Source: Anaerolineales bacterium
GTDB taxonomy: Bacteria > Chloroflexota > Anaerolineae > Anaerolineales > UBA11858
Reading direction: 5' to 3'
Assembly (NCBI GenBank): GCA_028278545.1
Contig: JANQED010000132.1
Location: 282,874-346,873, forward strand
Length of the DNA stretch: 64,000 nt
The notes below the pieces were generated by a model that made no database searches, had not been told where the DNA came from, and worked only from the letters and a program-made list of their open reading frames with translations. This document shows positions 35,376 through 43,965 of this stretch, in pieces. Made by a program: the position numbers and the translations under genes. The stretch's first letter is position 1; every line of letters begins with the position of its first letter.

Positions 35376-35699
35376 TCAGCCCTCACCTTCGCTTTCGCTC
35401 TCCGTTTCCTCCTCGGGGTCCGCTACAGCCATCAAGGTCTCTTGATCACTATGACACTGGAGGCAATAATCCGGTTCGGCCTCCTCCGGTAGAGCCTCCC
35501 CTTCATCTTCAGCAAGACCGTCGGGAACAGCCGCACCGCCCAAATCGTCCTCGGCGGGAGCAGCAGCAACCTGAGCTTCAAGCGGAGCTTCAGCTTCAGA
35601 GGCGGCCGAAACCAGCTCAGCCTGGCCGCATCCGCTCAAGCCTAAAGCGATGAGCAGAATCGCAAATGTCAGGGATAAAAGATATTTATGCTGGGACAT
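35376..35699 (-). CDS. Lipoprotein N-terminal fragment of the interrupted 14-heme cytochrome
   Basis: A 107-residue product: signal peptide and lipobox LSG-C24, an Ala/Glu-rich linker, one heme motif (DYCLQCHSDQETLM) and a Glu/Ser/Gly tail that runs into TGA at 35378-35376. The same frame then continues GGG GGT GAG and into the 13-heme reading frame. The tail EEETESESEGEG followed by GGEVAPLEPWEK reads as one continuous linker, which supports an original single gene. It is divergent from the LysR gene across a 212-base gap with paired repeats. Confidence 0.75.
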   Translation of the reverse strand: MSQHKYLLSLTFAILLIALGLSGCGQAELVSAASEAEAPLEAQVAAAPAEDDLGGAAVPDGLAEDEGEALPEEAEPDYCLQCHSDQETLMAVADPEEETESESEGEG

Positions 35700-35768
35700 A
35701 ACGAGGCATTCTCCAAAAAGTCTAATTTGCCTTTGTTATCTTTTTCACTAAGCGATTATATATAAGCA

Positions 35769-35880
35769 TATGTCATAATCTCAAGTGACGAAGATAATAT
35801 TTTCTTATTGGAACTTCTTATTTCACACATAAGCAAAAACTATCGGGACATGATATATGTCACTTGTTTTGATTATGGCA
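35769..35880. promoter_or_regulatory. Inverted LysR-type operator pair in the divergent promoter
   Basis: ATAATCTCAAGTGAC at 35775-35789 recurs inverted as GTCACTTGTTTTGATTAT at 35859-35876; both share the core CAAGTGAC/GTCACTTG and ATAATC/GATTAT. A third small palindrome, GACATGATATATGTC (35847-35861), overlaps the second. They lie between the divergent LysR gene and the 14-heme cytochrome, as expected for a LysR regulator that controls both. Contact is inferred. Confidence 0.5.
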
Positions 35881-35911
35881 TTAGTGCTAGTATTCACAAG
35901 GAGGCCTCATT

Positions 35912-36829
35912 ATGCTTGATGCGCATCAGCTTAATGTATTTCTTGTGGCGGCTGAAACGCTCAATTTCACCCAGGCCGCGCAACGCCTGAATATGAGCCA
36001 ACCTAGCGTCAGCCAGCATATTCAGGTCCTGGAGCGTCACTTCAATACGCCCCTTTTCCTGCGCTCCGGGCGTTCCTTGCAATTAACCGACGCTGGTTTG
36101 GCCCTGATTCCATTGGCGCAAGAGTTAGTCAACCAATCCATCCTGATCGAAGAGACCATGGGGTCATTGCAGGGCGAGATCTTCGGACATTTGCTCGTGG
36201 GGTGCAGCACCACGCCAGGGAAATATATCCTGCCCCACTTGTTAGCACAATTCCACCACGAACATCCCAAAGTAAGGGTTACCTGCCAGGTTTCGCCCCA
36301 GGCTCACGCAATTGAACTGCTCAGCGAAGGGAAAACCCATTTCGCACTGGCCAGTTTTGGTCAGAAATCATGCCCGGATGCAGAATTCAGGCAATTCATC
36401 TATGACCCTATCGTCCTGATCGCTCCTTTGGATCATCCTTGGGCAATCCGGGGCGAGATCGATGTCAGCGAATTACTCGATGCCACTTTTATCCTCCGAG
36501 AAGAAGAATCCGGAACTTACAAAACCATACAAGATGCGCTGGCGACCACTGAAGTCCCTATCGAATACCTGAACACACTGCTGACGCTTGGTAATTCTGA
36601 AGCCATCGCCTTAGCCGTGCAAGAGGGTCTTGGGGTCGGTTTTGTATCCCAGGTTGTGGCCGTTGGCATCGGCAGGGGACATGTCGCCACAGTGAATATC
36701 GCTGGTGTCGATATCATTCGGGCAATCTACATCGGTCGCCACACTCGCCTTCCAGCAACGAAGGCTCAAATCGCATTCTGGAATTTCGCAACAAGCCTGG
36801 AGATATCTCCCATTGGCGTATATGCTTAA
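35912..36829 (+). CDS. LysR-family transcriptional regulator
   Basis: A 305-residue LysR protein. The winged-helix N-terminus (1-62) reads MLDAHQLNVFLVAAETLNFTQAAQRLNMSQPSVSQHIQVLE, and residues 90-300 form the two-lobed inducer-binding domain beginning GHLLVGCSTTPGKYILPHLL. AAGGAGG precedes the ATG. The gene sits divergently from the 14-heme cytochrome and just ahead (46 bases) of the 8-heme/FeS/NrfD genes, which makes it the likely regulator of both. The opening resembles the CysB/CbbR-like subgroup but the inducer is unknown. Confidence 0.93.
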   Translation: MLDAHQLNVFLVAAETLNFTQAAQRLNMSQPSVSQHIQVLERHFNTPLFLRSGRSLQLTDAGLALIPLAQELVNQSILIEETMGSLQGEIFGHLLVGCSTTPGKYILPHLLAQFHHEHPKVRVTCQVSPQAHAIELLSEGKTHFALASFGQKSCPDAEFRQFIYDPIVLIAPLDHPWAIRGEIDVSELLDATFILREEESGTYKTIQDALATTEVPIEYLNTLLTLGNSEAIALAVQEGLGVGFVSQVVAVGIGRGHVATVNIAGVDIIRAIYIGRHTRLPATKAQIAFWNFATSLEISPIGVYA

Positions 36830-36875
36830 CACATTAGATTATCTTTTCGAGATTTTGATGAGGTAGAAAGCAACT

Positions 36876-37904
36876 ATGAACAAATTGGCTCCTTCTAAAC
36901 CTGTGTACGCTTTCCTCATAGCTGTCGCCTTGATTGGTATTGTAGCCTTAGGATTTGCCTACCACCCAGCCGCAGCCCAGGAGGAAGAACCAGAACCCAT
37001 TCCTGAAGTCAAAGATTGTGGAGAATGCCACATCGATGTCGCAGAGAGTTGGTCTCACAGTCCCCATGCGCACGCGTACGATGACCCCTATTTCCAAGAA
37101 CGCTGGCAGGGAATGGGTACTCCGAGTGAATGTCTGGCATGTCATACAACCAATTACACCCCCTCAACGGGTGAATATTCCGCCGAAGGTGTCTATTGTG
37201 AAGCATGCCACGGCAAGGTTTCTGGAGACCATCCACCCGAAGTCGTCGAGATCCGTGCAGACACCGAGTACTGCGGCACCTGCCACACCACGACGCTGAG
37301 CGAATGGCACCAGACAGAGCACGCCGCGGTAGGTGTCGGCTGTATGGACTGCCACGACCCCCACAGCCAGCGAAACCTTTTTGCGAATTCAGATGAGATG
37401 TGTATCAACTGTCATCAAGAAGAGGAAATGGGAGAATACCTGAATGATCTCCACGTACAAAAGGATATCGGCTGCGTGGACTGCCACGCATTGGTCATTC
37501 CGCCGGAGATAATCCCCGATGATGGCATCGTGCCCACAGGCCACGCCTTCAATATCACCCCGGCAACTTGCGTGGCCTGTCATACGGACGCCTTACACGC
37601 CGGTTTCTCACTGCCAGGCTATGAGGAAGGGGCCAAAGCTGCCAGTAACGAAGCCGGTGAGGGCGAAGAGGAAGTCGCAGCCGCCGCGCCCCCTCCAGCC
37701 GAAGAAGAGATCCCCCCTGAACAACAGGTACAAGCGCTCGAGGCCGCCCTTGCCAGCCGCAACCTCACCAACCTCTTCCAGGGCGGCGTGACAGGCATTG
37801 TGCTCGGCGGCACAACAGCCTGGATTATCGCTCGCAATATCCGCCAACACCCAAGTGAGAGACGTGCCACTGTGGAGGACGAGGATGACGAAGAAGAAAG
37901 CTAA
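36876..37904 (+). CDS. Octaheme cytochrome c subunit with C-terminal membrane anchor
   Basis: A 342-residue exported cytochrome. A signal segment (1-34) is followed by eight CXXCH motifs (CGECH, CLACH, CEACH, CGTCH, CMDCH, CINCH, CVDCH, CVACH) over residues 45-250; the first, DCGECHIDVAESWSHSPHA, is like cytochrome c554-type proteins. A Glu/Ala/Pro linker (about 255-290) leads to a single C-terminal helix (GVTGIVLGGTTAWIIARNI) that anchors it. It overlaps the FeS subunit gene by 20 bases. With the FeS and NrfD subunits it forms a quinone-linked membrane complex, with the cytochrome as the periplasmic electron partner. Confidence 0.88.
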   Translation: MNKLAPSKPVYAFLIAVALIGIVALGFAYHPAAAQEEEPEPIPEVKDCGECHIDVAESWSHSPHAHAYDDPYFQERWQGMGTPSECLACHTTNYTPSTGEYSAEGVYCEACHGKVSGDHPPEVVEIRADTEYCGTCHTTTLSEWHQTEHAAVGVGCMDCHDPHSQRNLFANSDEMCINCHQEEEMGEYLNDLHVQKDIGCVDCHALVIPPEIIPDDGIVPTGHAFNITPATCVACHTDALHAGFSLPGYEEGAKAASNEAGEGEEEVAAAAPPPAEEEIPPEQQVQALEAALASRNLTNLFQGGVTGIVLGGTTAWIIARNIRQHPSERRATVEDEDDEEES

Positions 37905-38706
37905 GAAGTCCAGTCTCCTTTCCCGGCGTGATCTCTTACAAATCCTGGGCGCAACGGGCGCAGCCGCTGTCGTCACCCAGATCATCACTTCCGGCCCACT
38001 TTCTACCGAGGCCATTCAAGAAATCGGGGAACCAACCCATGATGGTGAAAGCTCAAGTGAGCATGAGTGGCATATGGGCATCGACTTGGCTGAATGCATC
38101 GGCTGCCAATACTGTGTGTGGGCTTGCCAGGCAACCAACGATGTCCCAGACGACGAGATGCGCTGGAACATAGGCTTCCCAGAGCGCACCGAAGGCGGTA
38201 CGGACTTCTTCATGACGCGTCCGTGCTTACACTGCCGGGAAGCACCCTGCGTGAACGTGTGCCCGGTGGGGGCTACCTGGGTGCGCGAGGACGGCATTGT
38301 CGAAATGGACTATGATCGCTGCATTGGCTGCCGATATTGTGAGGTCGCCTGTCCGTACGATGTCCGCCGTTTCAATTGGAAGGTTTCCAGCGAGGAAAAC
38401 GCCTATCAACCTACCTGGGGAGTGGCCGAAGTCGAGCGCCGCCCCCGGGGTGTTGTGGAGAAATGCACCTTCTGTGTGCATCGCATCGACCGCGGCCTGG
38501 AACAAGGGCTCACCCCCGGCGTCGATCAAGCCGCCACTCCTGCCTGCGTGGTTGCCTGCCCTGTGAATGCACGCGCTTTTGGCGACATCAACGACCCTGA
38601 AAGCCCAATATCCAAATTCCTCGAAGAAAAAGAGTCCTTCCGCCTGCGCGAAGATTTCGGAACCGAGCCGAAAGTCCACTACGTGCGACCGGAAAAGGAG
38701 GCTTAA
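37885..38706 (+). CDS. Tat-exported 4Fe-4S ferredoxin-type subunit (PsrB/NrfC-like)
   Basis: A 273-residue iron-sulfur protein. The N-terminus has a twin-arginine signal (SRRDLLQILGATGAAA). Sixteen cysteines in four clusters are visible: CIGCQYCVWAC, CLHCREAPCVNVCP, CIGCRYCEVACP and CTFC with ACVVACP, the arrangement for four [4Fe-4S] clusters as in PsrB, NrfC and DmsB. It passes electrons between the cytochrome subunit and the NrfD-type membrane subunit. The ATG at 37885 (GGAGG upstream) overlaps the previous gene by 20 bases; an earlier TTG frame extension is a shadow. Confidence 0.93.
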   Translation: MTKKKAKKSSLLSRRDLLQILGATGAAAVVTQIITSGPLSTEAIQEIGEPTHDGESSSEHEWHMGIDLAECIGCQYCVWACQATNDVPDDEMRWNIGFPERTEGGTDFFMTRPCLHCREAPCVNVCPVGATWVREDGIVEMDYDRCIGCRYCEVACPYDVRRFNWKVSSEENAYQPTWGVAEVERRPRGVVEKCTFCVHRIDRGLEQGLTPGVDQAATPACVVACPVNARAFGDINDPESPISKFLEEKESFRLREDFGTEPKVHYVRPEKEA

Positions 38707-38707
38707 C

Positions 38708-39940
38708 ATGGCGTTGTTCAACTTATCACTTCCACAACAAAACCGCGAACGCATCTGGTGGGCGTGGATCGCAACAGCCAGCGCCATGTTCATCGTTGGT
38801 TTATTCGGCATGGGGCAAGTCCTGATCAAAGGGTTGCAGGTCACCGGCCTGAGCGACCGCGTCCCATGGGGTTTGTGGATCACCCAAGACCTGAGTTCGA
38901 TTGCCATGGGCGCGGGAGCTTTCACGCTCTCGGCAATCGTGTATCTCTTCCGCATCGAGCGCTTCAAGCCGATTGCCCGAGCAGCCGTGTTCGTGGGCTT
39001 CTTGGGGTATACCTCCGCGATGATCGCCCTCGCTATGGACATCGGTCGGCCCGACCGTTTCTGGCATCCCCTGGTATATTGGAACGTGCACTCAGTGCTC
39101 TGGGAGATCACCTGGTGTGTCGTGCTTTACTCTGCGGTGTTGGTCTTGGAGTTCCTGCCTATCTTGTTTGCCACCCCCTTCTTCGCGCGCTGGCCCTGGC
39201 TTGAGAAGTTCGGCCATATCCTTCACAAGGCTTCCCCTGTGTTTGCCGTCATCGGTTTAGGGCTGTCTCTGCTCCACCAGTCATCCCTGGGGGCCACCTA
39301 CGGCGTGCTTTCCGGGCGGGCGATCTGGTTCAAACCCACCCTGCCGGTGATGTTCATCATCTCAGCGGTGGCGGGCGGCATCTCAATGACCCTGGTCTTG
39401 ACCATGATCGTTGGGAAACTGCGCAACCAGCGTGTGATCAGCCGCCGATTGCAGTTCGACCTCTCCCGCCTGGCCGGGTACACCTTGCTGGCCTATCTCT
39501 ACCTGAAATTATGGGACTGGGCCTCTACCTCCTACTACAGCCATGCCCCGGGCACCGCCGAAGCCCTTACCCGCCTGCAAGCCACGACACCTTATACACA
39601 GACATTCTGGTGGTTGGAGATCATTTTGGGCGGGATCATCCCGGCGATTATCTTACTTTACCGCCCGCTGCGACGCAACGACCGCTATGTGATGATCGCC
39701 CTGGCCCTGGTTGTGATGGGCGTAACCGTCAACCGCTGGAACGTGACCCTTTCGGGGCTGGTAGCACCTCCCCAATGGTCTCCGGGCGTTTTGGGGAACT
39801 ACATCGCGGCCTCATATTTCCCCACCTGGACTGAGATAGCCGTTTTCATCGGCATCCTCGGGTATGCGCTCTTGGCATTCAGCCTGGGTGTACGCTACTT
39901 ACCCATTTACTCAAGCGATAGAGAAGCCAGCGAAACTTAG
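38708..39940 (+). CDS. NrfD/PsrC-type membrane quinone-interacting subunit
   Basis: A 410-residue integral membrane protein with about ten helices and the NrfD-family layout, including DRVPWGLWITQDLSS, AMDIGRPDRFWHPLVYWNVHS and LLHQSSLGATYGVL, conserved around the quinone site. It starts at 38708 one base after the FeS gene stop, with AAAGGAGG just upstream. With the octaheme and FeS subunits it forms a cytochrome-FeS-NrfD complex that could oxidise or reduce quinone in exchange with periplasmic electrons. No molybdopterin catalytic subunit is present, so the substrate reaction is not set by these genes. Confidence 0.92.
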   Translation: MALFNLSLPQQNRERIWWAWIATASAMFIVGLFGMGQVLIKGLQVTGLSDRVPWGLWITQDLSSIAMGAGAFTLSAIVYLFRIERFKPIARAAVFVGFLGYTSAMIALAMDIGRPDRFWHPLVYWNVHSVLWEITWCVVLYSAVLVLEFLPILFATPFFARWPWLEKFGHILHKASPVFAVIGLGLSLLHQSSLGATYGVLSGRAIWFKPTLPVMFIISAVAGGISMTLVLTMIVGKLRNQRVISRRLQFDLSRLAGYTLLAYLYLKLWDWASTSYYSHAPGTAEALTRLQATTPYTQTFWWLEIILGGIIPAIILLYRPLRRNDRYVMIALALVVMGVTVNRWNVTLSGLVAPPQWSPGVLGNYIAASYFPTWTEIAVFIGILGYALLAFSLGVRYLPIYSSDREASET

Positions 39941-39966
39941 GCACCCAAAATTTCGTTAGCGATCAC

Positions 39967-40012
39967 AAAAAAGGGTTCGAGCAGCACTTTGCGCTAGCTC
40001 GAACCCTTTTTT
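39967..40012. terminator. Strong bidirectional terminator after the NrfD operon
   Basis: A 16-bp stem (39967-39982 with 39997-40012) flanked by A-run and T-run: AAAAAAGGGTTCGAGC and its complement. It ends the NrfD operon and also the convergent glycan operon. Confidence 0.92.
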
Positions 40013-40054
40013 GCGAAAATCAACACTGGCTGATCCGCGGCAAATCTTGATGTT

Positions 40055-41083
40055 CTACACTCTAGCTGATGCCCTCATTGACGAGCGCCGCATCCACCAA
40101 CGATAAAAGGTGTATAGAATAGGATTATAAACACGATCCCAGGGGCCTGCGTCACGCAGTAATTCCCCACCAAAGCCGCGCTTAAAACGGTAGACCCCCC
40201 ACAGCTCATCACTGCGCTGGGTGAAATCCGTTTCCAGTTCCTCTTCCTCATAATCCGGCACGCCCCATAAGTCGTATTCTCTACAGCAGCGCTCCTTGGC
40301 CCAGCGCATGGCCTCCCATTGGAGAAGATAAGTGGGCATGCGGCTGCGCTCCCTACCTGAGGAAGCGCCATACAAATACCAGGAGCGCTCACCATAAGCG
40401 AAAACCATCAGGGCTGCCAGGGGCAGCCCCTGGTATTCCGCCTGGAGCAGTTCGCATTGGCCTAACGGGTGGAAGATTTCATAGGCGCGGTGATAATACT
40501 CCGGGCTGTGCACCCCAAACTCGGCACGCTCACCGGTAATATCCATCAGGCTGCAGAAAGTATCGACGTCATCAGATGGGTGAACGACCACATCCTTTTT
40601 AGCCGCCAGGCGGATGTTATAGCGAGTCTTTTGCTTCATATGAGCCAGGATGGTCTCTTCATCCGGGCGCAGGTCAACGACCAGGGTGCGCAGGGGCTGG
40701 ATCGCTTGCGGGCTGAGGCGGAACCCCGGGGGCGGCGCGCCACCCCAAAGGTCGTCCGCTTTCTCCTGCCAGAGGTCGGGTTCCACCTTCAGGAACACGG
40801 CTCGACGCTCCCGGCACAGGGCATCCAGCGCGGGCCAGAGTTCTTCCCAATCCCCATTCGCGCCCAGCGGCCCTTTGGGGATATAAGCCAAAGAAAAACC
40901 TAAGGGTAAACGCCGAAAAAGCACCTGAGAGCCGATGTTACCAGCGATGACGTGGGCAACCTGCCAACCAAAAGCTGACTTCAATTCTCCCCAGGCGGAA
41001 GTCTGCAAAAGATGCGTATTGGGATATTGGCTGAGAAAGCGGTCCCATTCAGGAATGGTCAACGGAGAACCTTTTCTACCCAC
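40055..41083 (-). CDS. FemAB-family aminoacyl/acyl transferase (FemX-like)
   Basis: A 342-residue cytosolic protein with two GNAT-like halves as in FemA/FemX (LLQTSAWGELKSAFGW near the N-terminus, YGASSGRERSRMPTYLLQWEAMRWA in the second half). Family members add amino acids from aminoacyl-tRNA to lipid II to form peptidoglycan side chains, but distant relatives act on other acceptors in surface-polymer clusters. It is the last gene of the glycan operon. The GTG at 41083 is the furthest start; TTG eight codons later has AAAAGG at a better distance and could be the true start. Confidence 0.8.
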   Translation of the reverse strand: MGRKGSPLTIPEWDRFLSQYPNTHLLQTSAWGELKSAFGWQVAHVIAGNIGSQVLFRRLPLGFSLAYIPKGPLGANGDWEELWPALDALCRERRAVFLKVEPDLWQEKADDLWGGAPPPGFRLSPQAIQPLRTLVVDLRPDEETILAHMKQKTRYNIRLAAKKDVVVHPSDDVDTFCSLMDITGERAEFGVHSPEYYHRAYEIFHPLGQCELLQAEYQGLPLAALMVFAYGERSWYLYGASSGRERSRMPTYLLQWEAMRWAKERCCREYDLWGVPDYEEEELETDFTQRSDELWGVYRFKRGFGGELLRDAGPWDRVYNPILYTFYRWWMRRSSMRASARV

Positions 41084-41098
41084 TGGGAGGGTCGTTAG

Positions 41099-43039
41099 CT
41101 ATATTAAGGCCGTAAGGTCTGGAGGCGGGGTATCCCGCACCGATGCCCCTGGGATAAGTACATCCAGAAGTTTGAGGATCGCTGAGGCATCTCCCTCTCG
41201 CGCCAGGTGAACCAGTTCATCCACAGCGTGATGCAGATCACCACCGCTGAGGATATCCTCTTCAGATAGAAGCAGAATGTCGGGATGGTTGGTTGGATCG
41301 AAGGTGGCCCATTGGTCCCATAATTCTTCACTGAGCTTCTCACCGGGGCGCACACCGGTGTAAACGATCTCGACATCTTTGCCGGGTTCTATACCAGACA
41401 AACGGACGAGGTCCTCAGCCAAATCGAGGATCTTAATTTGCTCACCCATCCTAAGTACGAACACTTCTCCACCCTTCCCCATGGTGCCGGCATGCAAAAC
41501 CAGGTGAACCGCCTCGGGGATAGTCATAAAGAAGCGTTCCATCTCGGGATGGGTAATCGTGATTGGGCCACCCTCTGCAATCTGTCGTTGGAAGCGCGGC
41601 ACTACGCTGCCCCGGCTGCCCAGCACATTGCCAAAGCGCACCGCCGAGTACGCCAAACCCGCAGAATGGGCCGCTTCCAAAACCATCAATTCCGCCAGAC
41701 GCTTGGTGGCGCCCATCACACTGGTGGGGCGAATGGCCTTGTCGGATGAAATCATCACCAAGCGCCCAACGCCATAAGTAAGCGCCGTTTCCACCAAATT
41801 GCGGGTGCCCAGTACGTTGTTGGTAATCGCTTCTTCAACATTGACCTCCATAAGAGGAACATGCTTGTGGGCAGCCGCGTGAAAAACCACCTGAGGACGC
41901 AACTCATCGAATACTGCGGTCAACCGGTCACGATCACGGATATCGGCAATGACCGGATGCATGGGCAGCCCAGGGTGAATGGCATTGAGATCGAGGTATG
42001 CTCTGAAAATGCTGTTCTCCCCGTGCCCGAGGATGATCAATGCCGACGGCCCCCATCGAGCAATTTGCCGGCACAATTCAGTGCCAATTGACCCCCCCGC
42101 GCCAGTGACCAACACCCGGCGTCCGGCAATGACCTTGCCAATACGGCGATCATCGGTCATCGTCGAGGCGCGGCGCAGCAAGTCGTTGATATTGACATCA
42201 CGAAGGCGGCTAACGCTGACTCTGCCCCCGATCAACTCATAAACCCCCGGCATGGTGCGGAAGGTGACTCTTTCCTGGCGGCACGCTTCCGCCACCTGAC
42301 GGACTACATCGCCAGGCGCGGTGGGAATAGCGATGACGACCTCCTCAATCCGGCGAGATTTGATAACCCGCGATAAATCCTTCAATTGTCCCACCACGGG
42401 CACACCATGGATCTGACTATTTTGTTTAGCCTGATCGTCATCCAAAAAACAAATCGGCGTTAGATTGAGTTGGGGGTTCTTCTGGATTTCACGGACCACC
42501 AGGGCGCCAGCGTCCCCAGCGCCGACGATGAGGACGCGGCGGGTCGTTGAAGATGAGCGACTACCATTCACCGTGGCTGACCGGCTGTCTGCAACGATGC
42601 GCGAGGTAAAACGTAGACCCCCTACCAGGAACAACGACAGCAGCCAATCGATCACCAGGGTGGCGCGCGGGAAACCAATATATCCTGGAGAACGGGCCTG
42701 GATAATGGTCATCAAGGTCACCGCCACCGAAAGGACCACCGAGGCCGTGGTGACCGCCGAGATGATCAATGTCAGTTCACGGGTGCTGGCGTAAGCCCAC
42801 AAACGCCGGTAGAGGCCAAATCCCCAATACACTAACGGTTTGATGACCACAGCCAACAACGCCATGCGCAGGGTCTGGGGGAAAAAAACTTCAAAAAGCG
42901 GTCCCAACTCAAATCGCAGCGCGAAACTCCCCAAAACCGAGACGACAATCAGGAAAACATCCCCGGCCAGAAATACCCGGTTCCGCAAAGGAGCGTTGGC
43001 AAAGAGCAGACGCAACCAGGGGAAGAACTTCTTGGTCAT
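41099..43039 (-). CDS. CapD/WbpM-like nucleotide-sugar epimerase/4,6-dehydratase
   Basis: A 646-residue membrane enzyme: four N-terminal helices (about 1-130), a first nucleotide-binding-like domain (VLIVGAGDAGALVVREI) and a C-terminal extended SDR domain with VTGAGGSIGTELCRQIA, the serine-containing SSDKAIRP and MGATKRLAE catalytic block in place of the usual YxxxK. This architecture matches CapD/WbpM-type UDP-GlcNAc 4,6-dehydratases that start rare-sugar synthesis for surface glycans. Its start overlaps the previous gene stop as ATGA (43036-43039); an ATG four codons earlier (43051) is possible. Confidence 0.9.
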   Translation of the reverse strand: MTKKFFPWLRLLFANAPLRNRVFLAGDVFLIVVSVLGSFALRFELGPLFEVFFPQTLRMALLAVVIKPLVYWGFGLYRRLWAYASTRELTLIISAVTTASVVLSVAVTLMTIIQARSPGYIGFPRATLVIDWLLSLFLVGGLRFTSRIVADSRSATVNGSRSSSTTRRVLIVGAGDAGALVVREIQKNPQLNLTPICFLDDDQAKQNSQIHGVPVVGQLKDLSRVIKSRRIEEVVIAIPTAPGDVVRQVAEACRQERVTFRTMPGVYELIGGRVSVSRLRDVNINDLLRRASTMTDDRRIGKVIAGRRVLVTGAGGSIGTELCRQIARWGPSALIILGHGENSIFRAYLDLNAIHPGLPMHPVIADIRDRDRLTAVFDELRPQVVFHAAAHKHVPLMEVNVEEAITNNVLGTRNLVETALTYGVGRLVMISSDKAIRPTSVMGATKRLAELMVLEAAHSAGLAYSAVRFGNVLGSRGSVVPRFQRQIAEGGPITITHPEMERFFMTIPEAVHLVLHAGTMGKGGEVFVLRMGEQIKILDLAEDLVRLSGIEPGKDVEIVYTGVRPGEKLSEELWDQWATFDPTNHPDILLLSEEDILSGGDLHHAVDELVHLAREGDASAILKLLDVLIPGASVRDTPPPDLTALI

Positions 43040-43965
43040 CGACGCATCCATTCGACGGTCTGCTTCAAACCGTCCCGGAGGTCCGTCTGGGCTTCGAAAG
43101 CCAAAACTTGGCCAGCAAGGGTGGTATCTCCCAAAGAACGGTAAATATCGCCTGAGCGGGGCGAGTCAAATTTCGCCTCGGGCGTGCCTGGAAGGACTTC
43201 CCGAATTGTGTTCACTAAACCCTCGATGGTGATCTCCCCGCCCGTACTGACGTTGAAAACGCGACCCCCGGCCTGCGGCGACTCGGACGCCAGGAAATTG
43301 GCACGGACGACATCATCCACAAAGACAAAATCTCGGCTTTGCTGTCCATCTCCGAAAATGATGGGCGCCTCACCTTTCAGGAGTGATTTGATGAAAAGGG
43401 GGATGACAGCGGCGTAATCCGAGTCTGGGGATTGGCGCGGGCCATAGACATTGAAATACCGCAGGGCGGCGACATCCATGCCGGTTGTGCGGGTGTACAA
43501 ATCAGCGTAGATTTCATTGACCCGCTTAGAAGCGGCGTAGGGAGATAACGACATGGTTTCACCCGCTTCTTGGAGCGGGTAATCCGCTGAATCCCCATAA
43601 ACGGCGCAACTGGAAGCGAGCACAACCCGTTTGACCCCGGCATTTTGAGCGGCCTGCAGCAGATTCAACGTGCCTTGGACGTTGATATCAAAACATGTTT
43701 GGGGATCTTCCATGGAGAGCGGCACCGAGACAAAAGCAGCCTGATGGAAGATCAAATCGACTCCCTGGACGGCCTGAATAAGGCGATCAGTCTCTCGCAA
43801 ATCGCCCTCGATGATGGCAACAGCATCCTTCAGGGGCTCCAGGTATTCCCACTTGCCTGTTGAGAAGTTGTCCAGCACCTTTACGTGGTCACCGCGTTCC
43901 ACCAATCGTTGAACGATGTGCGAACCGATGAAACCCGCGCCGCCCGTTACCAAACTGACCGTCAT
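43036..43965 (-). CDS. UDP-glucose 4-epimerase-like NAD-dependent epimerase (GalE/WbpP type)
   Basis: A 309-residue extended SDR: TGGAGFIGSHIVQRL at residues 7-21, ASSCAVYGDS with catalytic serine, and the YxxxK as YAASK (in LSPYAASKRVNEIY). The pattern YFNVYGPRQSP is classic for GalE and WbpP. It would interconvert UDP-Glc/Gal or their N-acetyl forms for the glycan. It overlaps the CapD-like gene by four bases and starts directly after the glycosylphosphotransferase stop, so it is in the middle of a tight glycan operon. Confidence 0.9.
   Translation of the reverse strand: MTVSLVTGGAGFIGSHIVQRLVERGDHVKVLDNFSTGKWEYLEPLKDAVAIIEGDLRETDRLIQAVQGVDLIFHQAAFVSVPLSMEDPQTCFDINVQGTLNLLQAAQNAGVKRVVLASSCAVYGDSADYPLQEAGETMSLSPYAASKRVNEIYADLYTRTTGMDVAALRYFNVYGPRQSPDSDYAAVIPLFIKSLLKGEAPIIFGDGQQSRDFVFVDDVVRANFLASESPQAGGRVFNVSTGGEITIEGLVNTIREVLPGTPEAKFDSPRSGDIYRSLGDTTLAGQVLAFEAQTDLRDGLKQTVEWMRR

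Noticed and set aside
35376-35378. TGA as a selenocysteine codon in the multiheme cytochrome
   Set aside because: It sits in a Glu/Gly linker, not at a heme cysteine or redox position, and no selenocysteine insertion element is evident just downstream; nonsense mutation, base error or read-through are simpler.
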